DNA of 6,142 nucleotides from Spartobacteria bacterium (GTDB lineage: Bacteria > Verrucomicrobiota > Verrucomicrobiia > Chthoniobacterales > Chthoniobacteraceae): positions 1 through 6,142 of the forward strand of contig JANXZI010000539.1 in NCBI GenBank assembly GCA_025355595.1. The letters are read 5' to 3'. This document shows positions 5,921 to 6,142 of this stretch, in pieces. Made by a program: the position numbers and the translations under genes. A model generated the notes under the pieces. The model worked only from the letters and a program-made list of their open reading frames with translations. It ran no database searches and was not told the origin of the DNA. The stretch's first letter is position 1. Each line of letters begins with the position of its first letter.

Positions 5921-6142
<222 letters not shown>

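Overview
The window reads as a chromosomal segment of a GC-rich Gram-negative-type bacterium. A Verrucomicrobiota-like source is my best guess, from the overall feel of the proteins and the rRNA, but nothing here proves it. It holds a two-gene redox/YcaO operon with a broken gene in front of it, a divergent pair of ordinary housekeeping-type genes, and the 3' end of an rRNA operon on the minus strand.

Positions 1-369 are a junction. A protein of unknown function enters from the left edge and stops at 290. In another frame, 280-369 encodes only the last 29 residues of a nitroreductase of the SagB/ThcOx type. That gene has lost its front part, or the assembly is misjoined here. Positions 371-2641 encode a 756-residue fusion flavoprotein: a short Old Yellow Enzyme-like barrel, a 4Fe-4S loop, a GltD/dihydropyrimidine-dehydrogenase-type Fe-S domain, then an FAD/NAD(P)H module. 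It starts one base after the nitroreductase remnant stops. Positions 2638-3894 encode a YcaO-family ATP-dependent peptide-backbone-modifying enzyme, with a 4-base ATGA overlap. An azoline-dehydrogenase-like remnant, a reductase and a YcaO in one tightly packed operon suggest a RiPP (TOMM-like) or other thioamide/azoline pathway. No precursor peptide, ThiF/E1-like partner or TfuA is visible, and both surviving enzymes depart from family consensus at key residues.

A YkgJ-type CxxCxxCC protein (minus, ending at 3922) converges on the YcaO gene with 27 bases between. It is divergent from a CvfB-like S1/winged-helix RNA-binding protein (4625-5458, plus). The right end carries, on the minus strand, the 3' part of a 23S rRNA gene (window edge to about 5913), a 23S-5S spacer with stem-loops and a boxA-like site, the 5S gene (about 5605-5720) and a strong intrinsic terminator at 5560-5600. 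The cvfB-like gene therefore runs head-on into the end of the rRNA operon.
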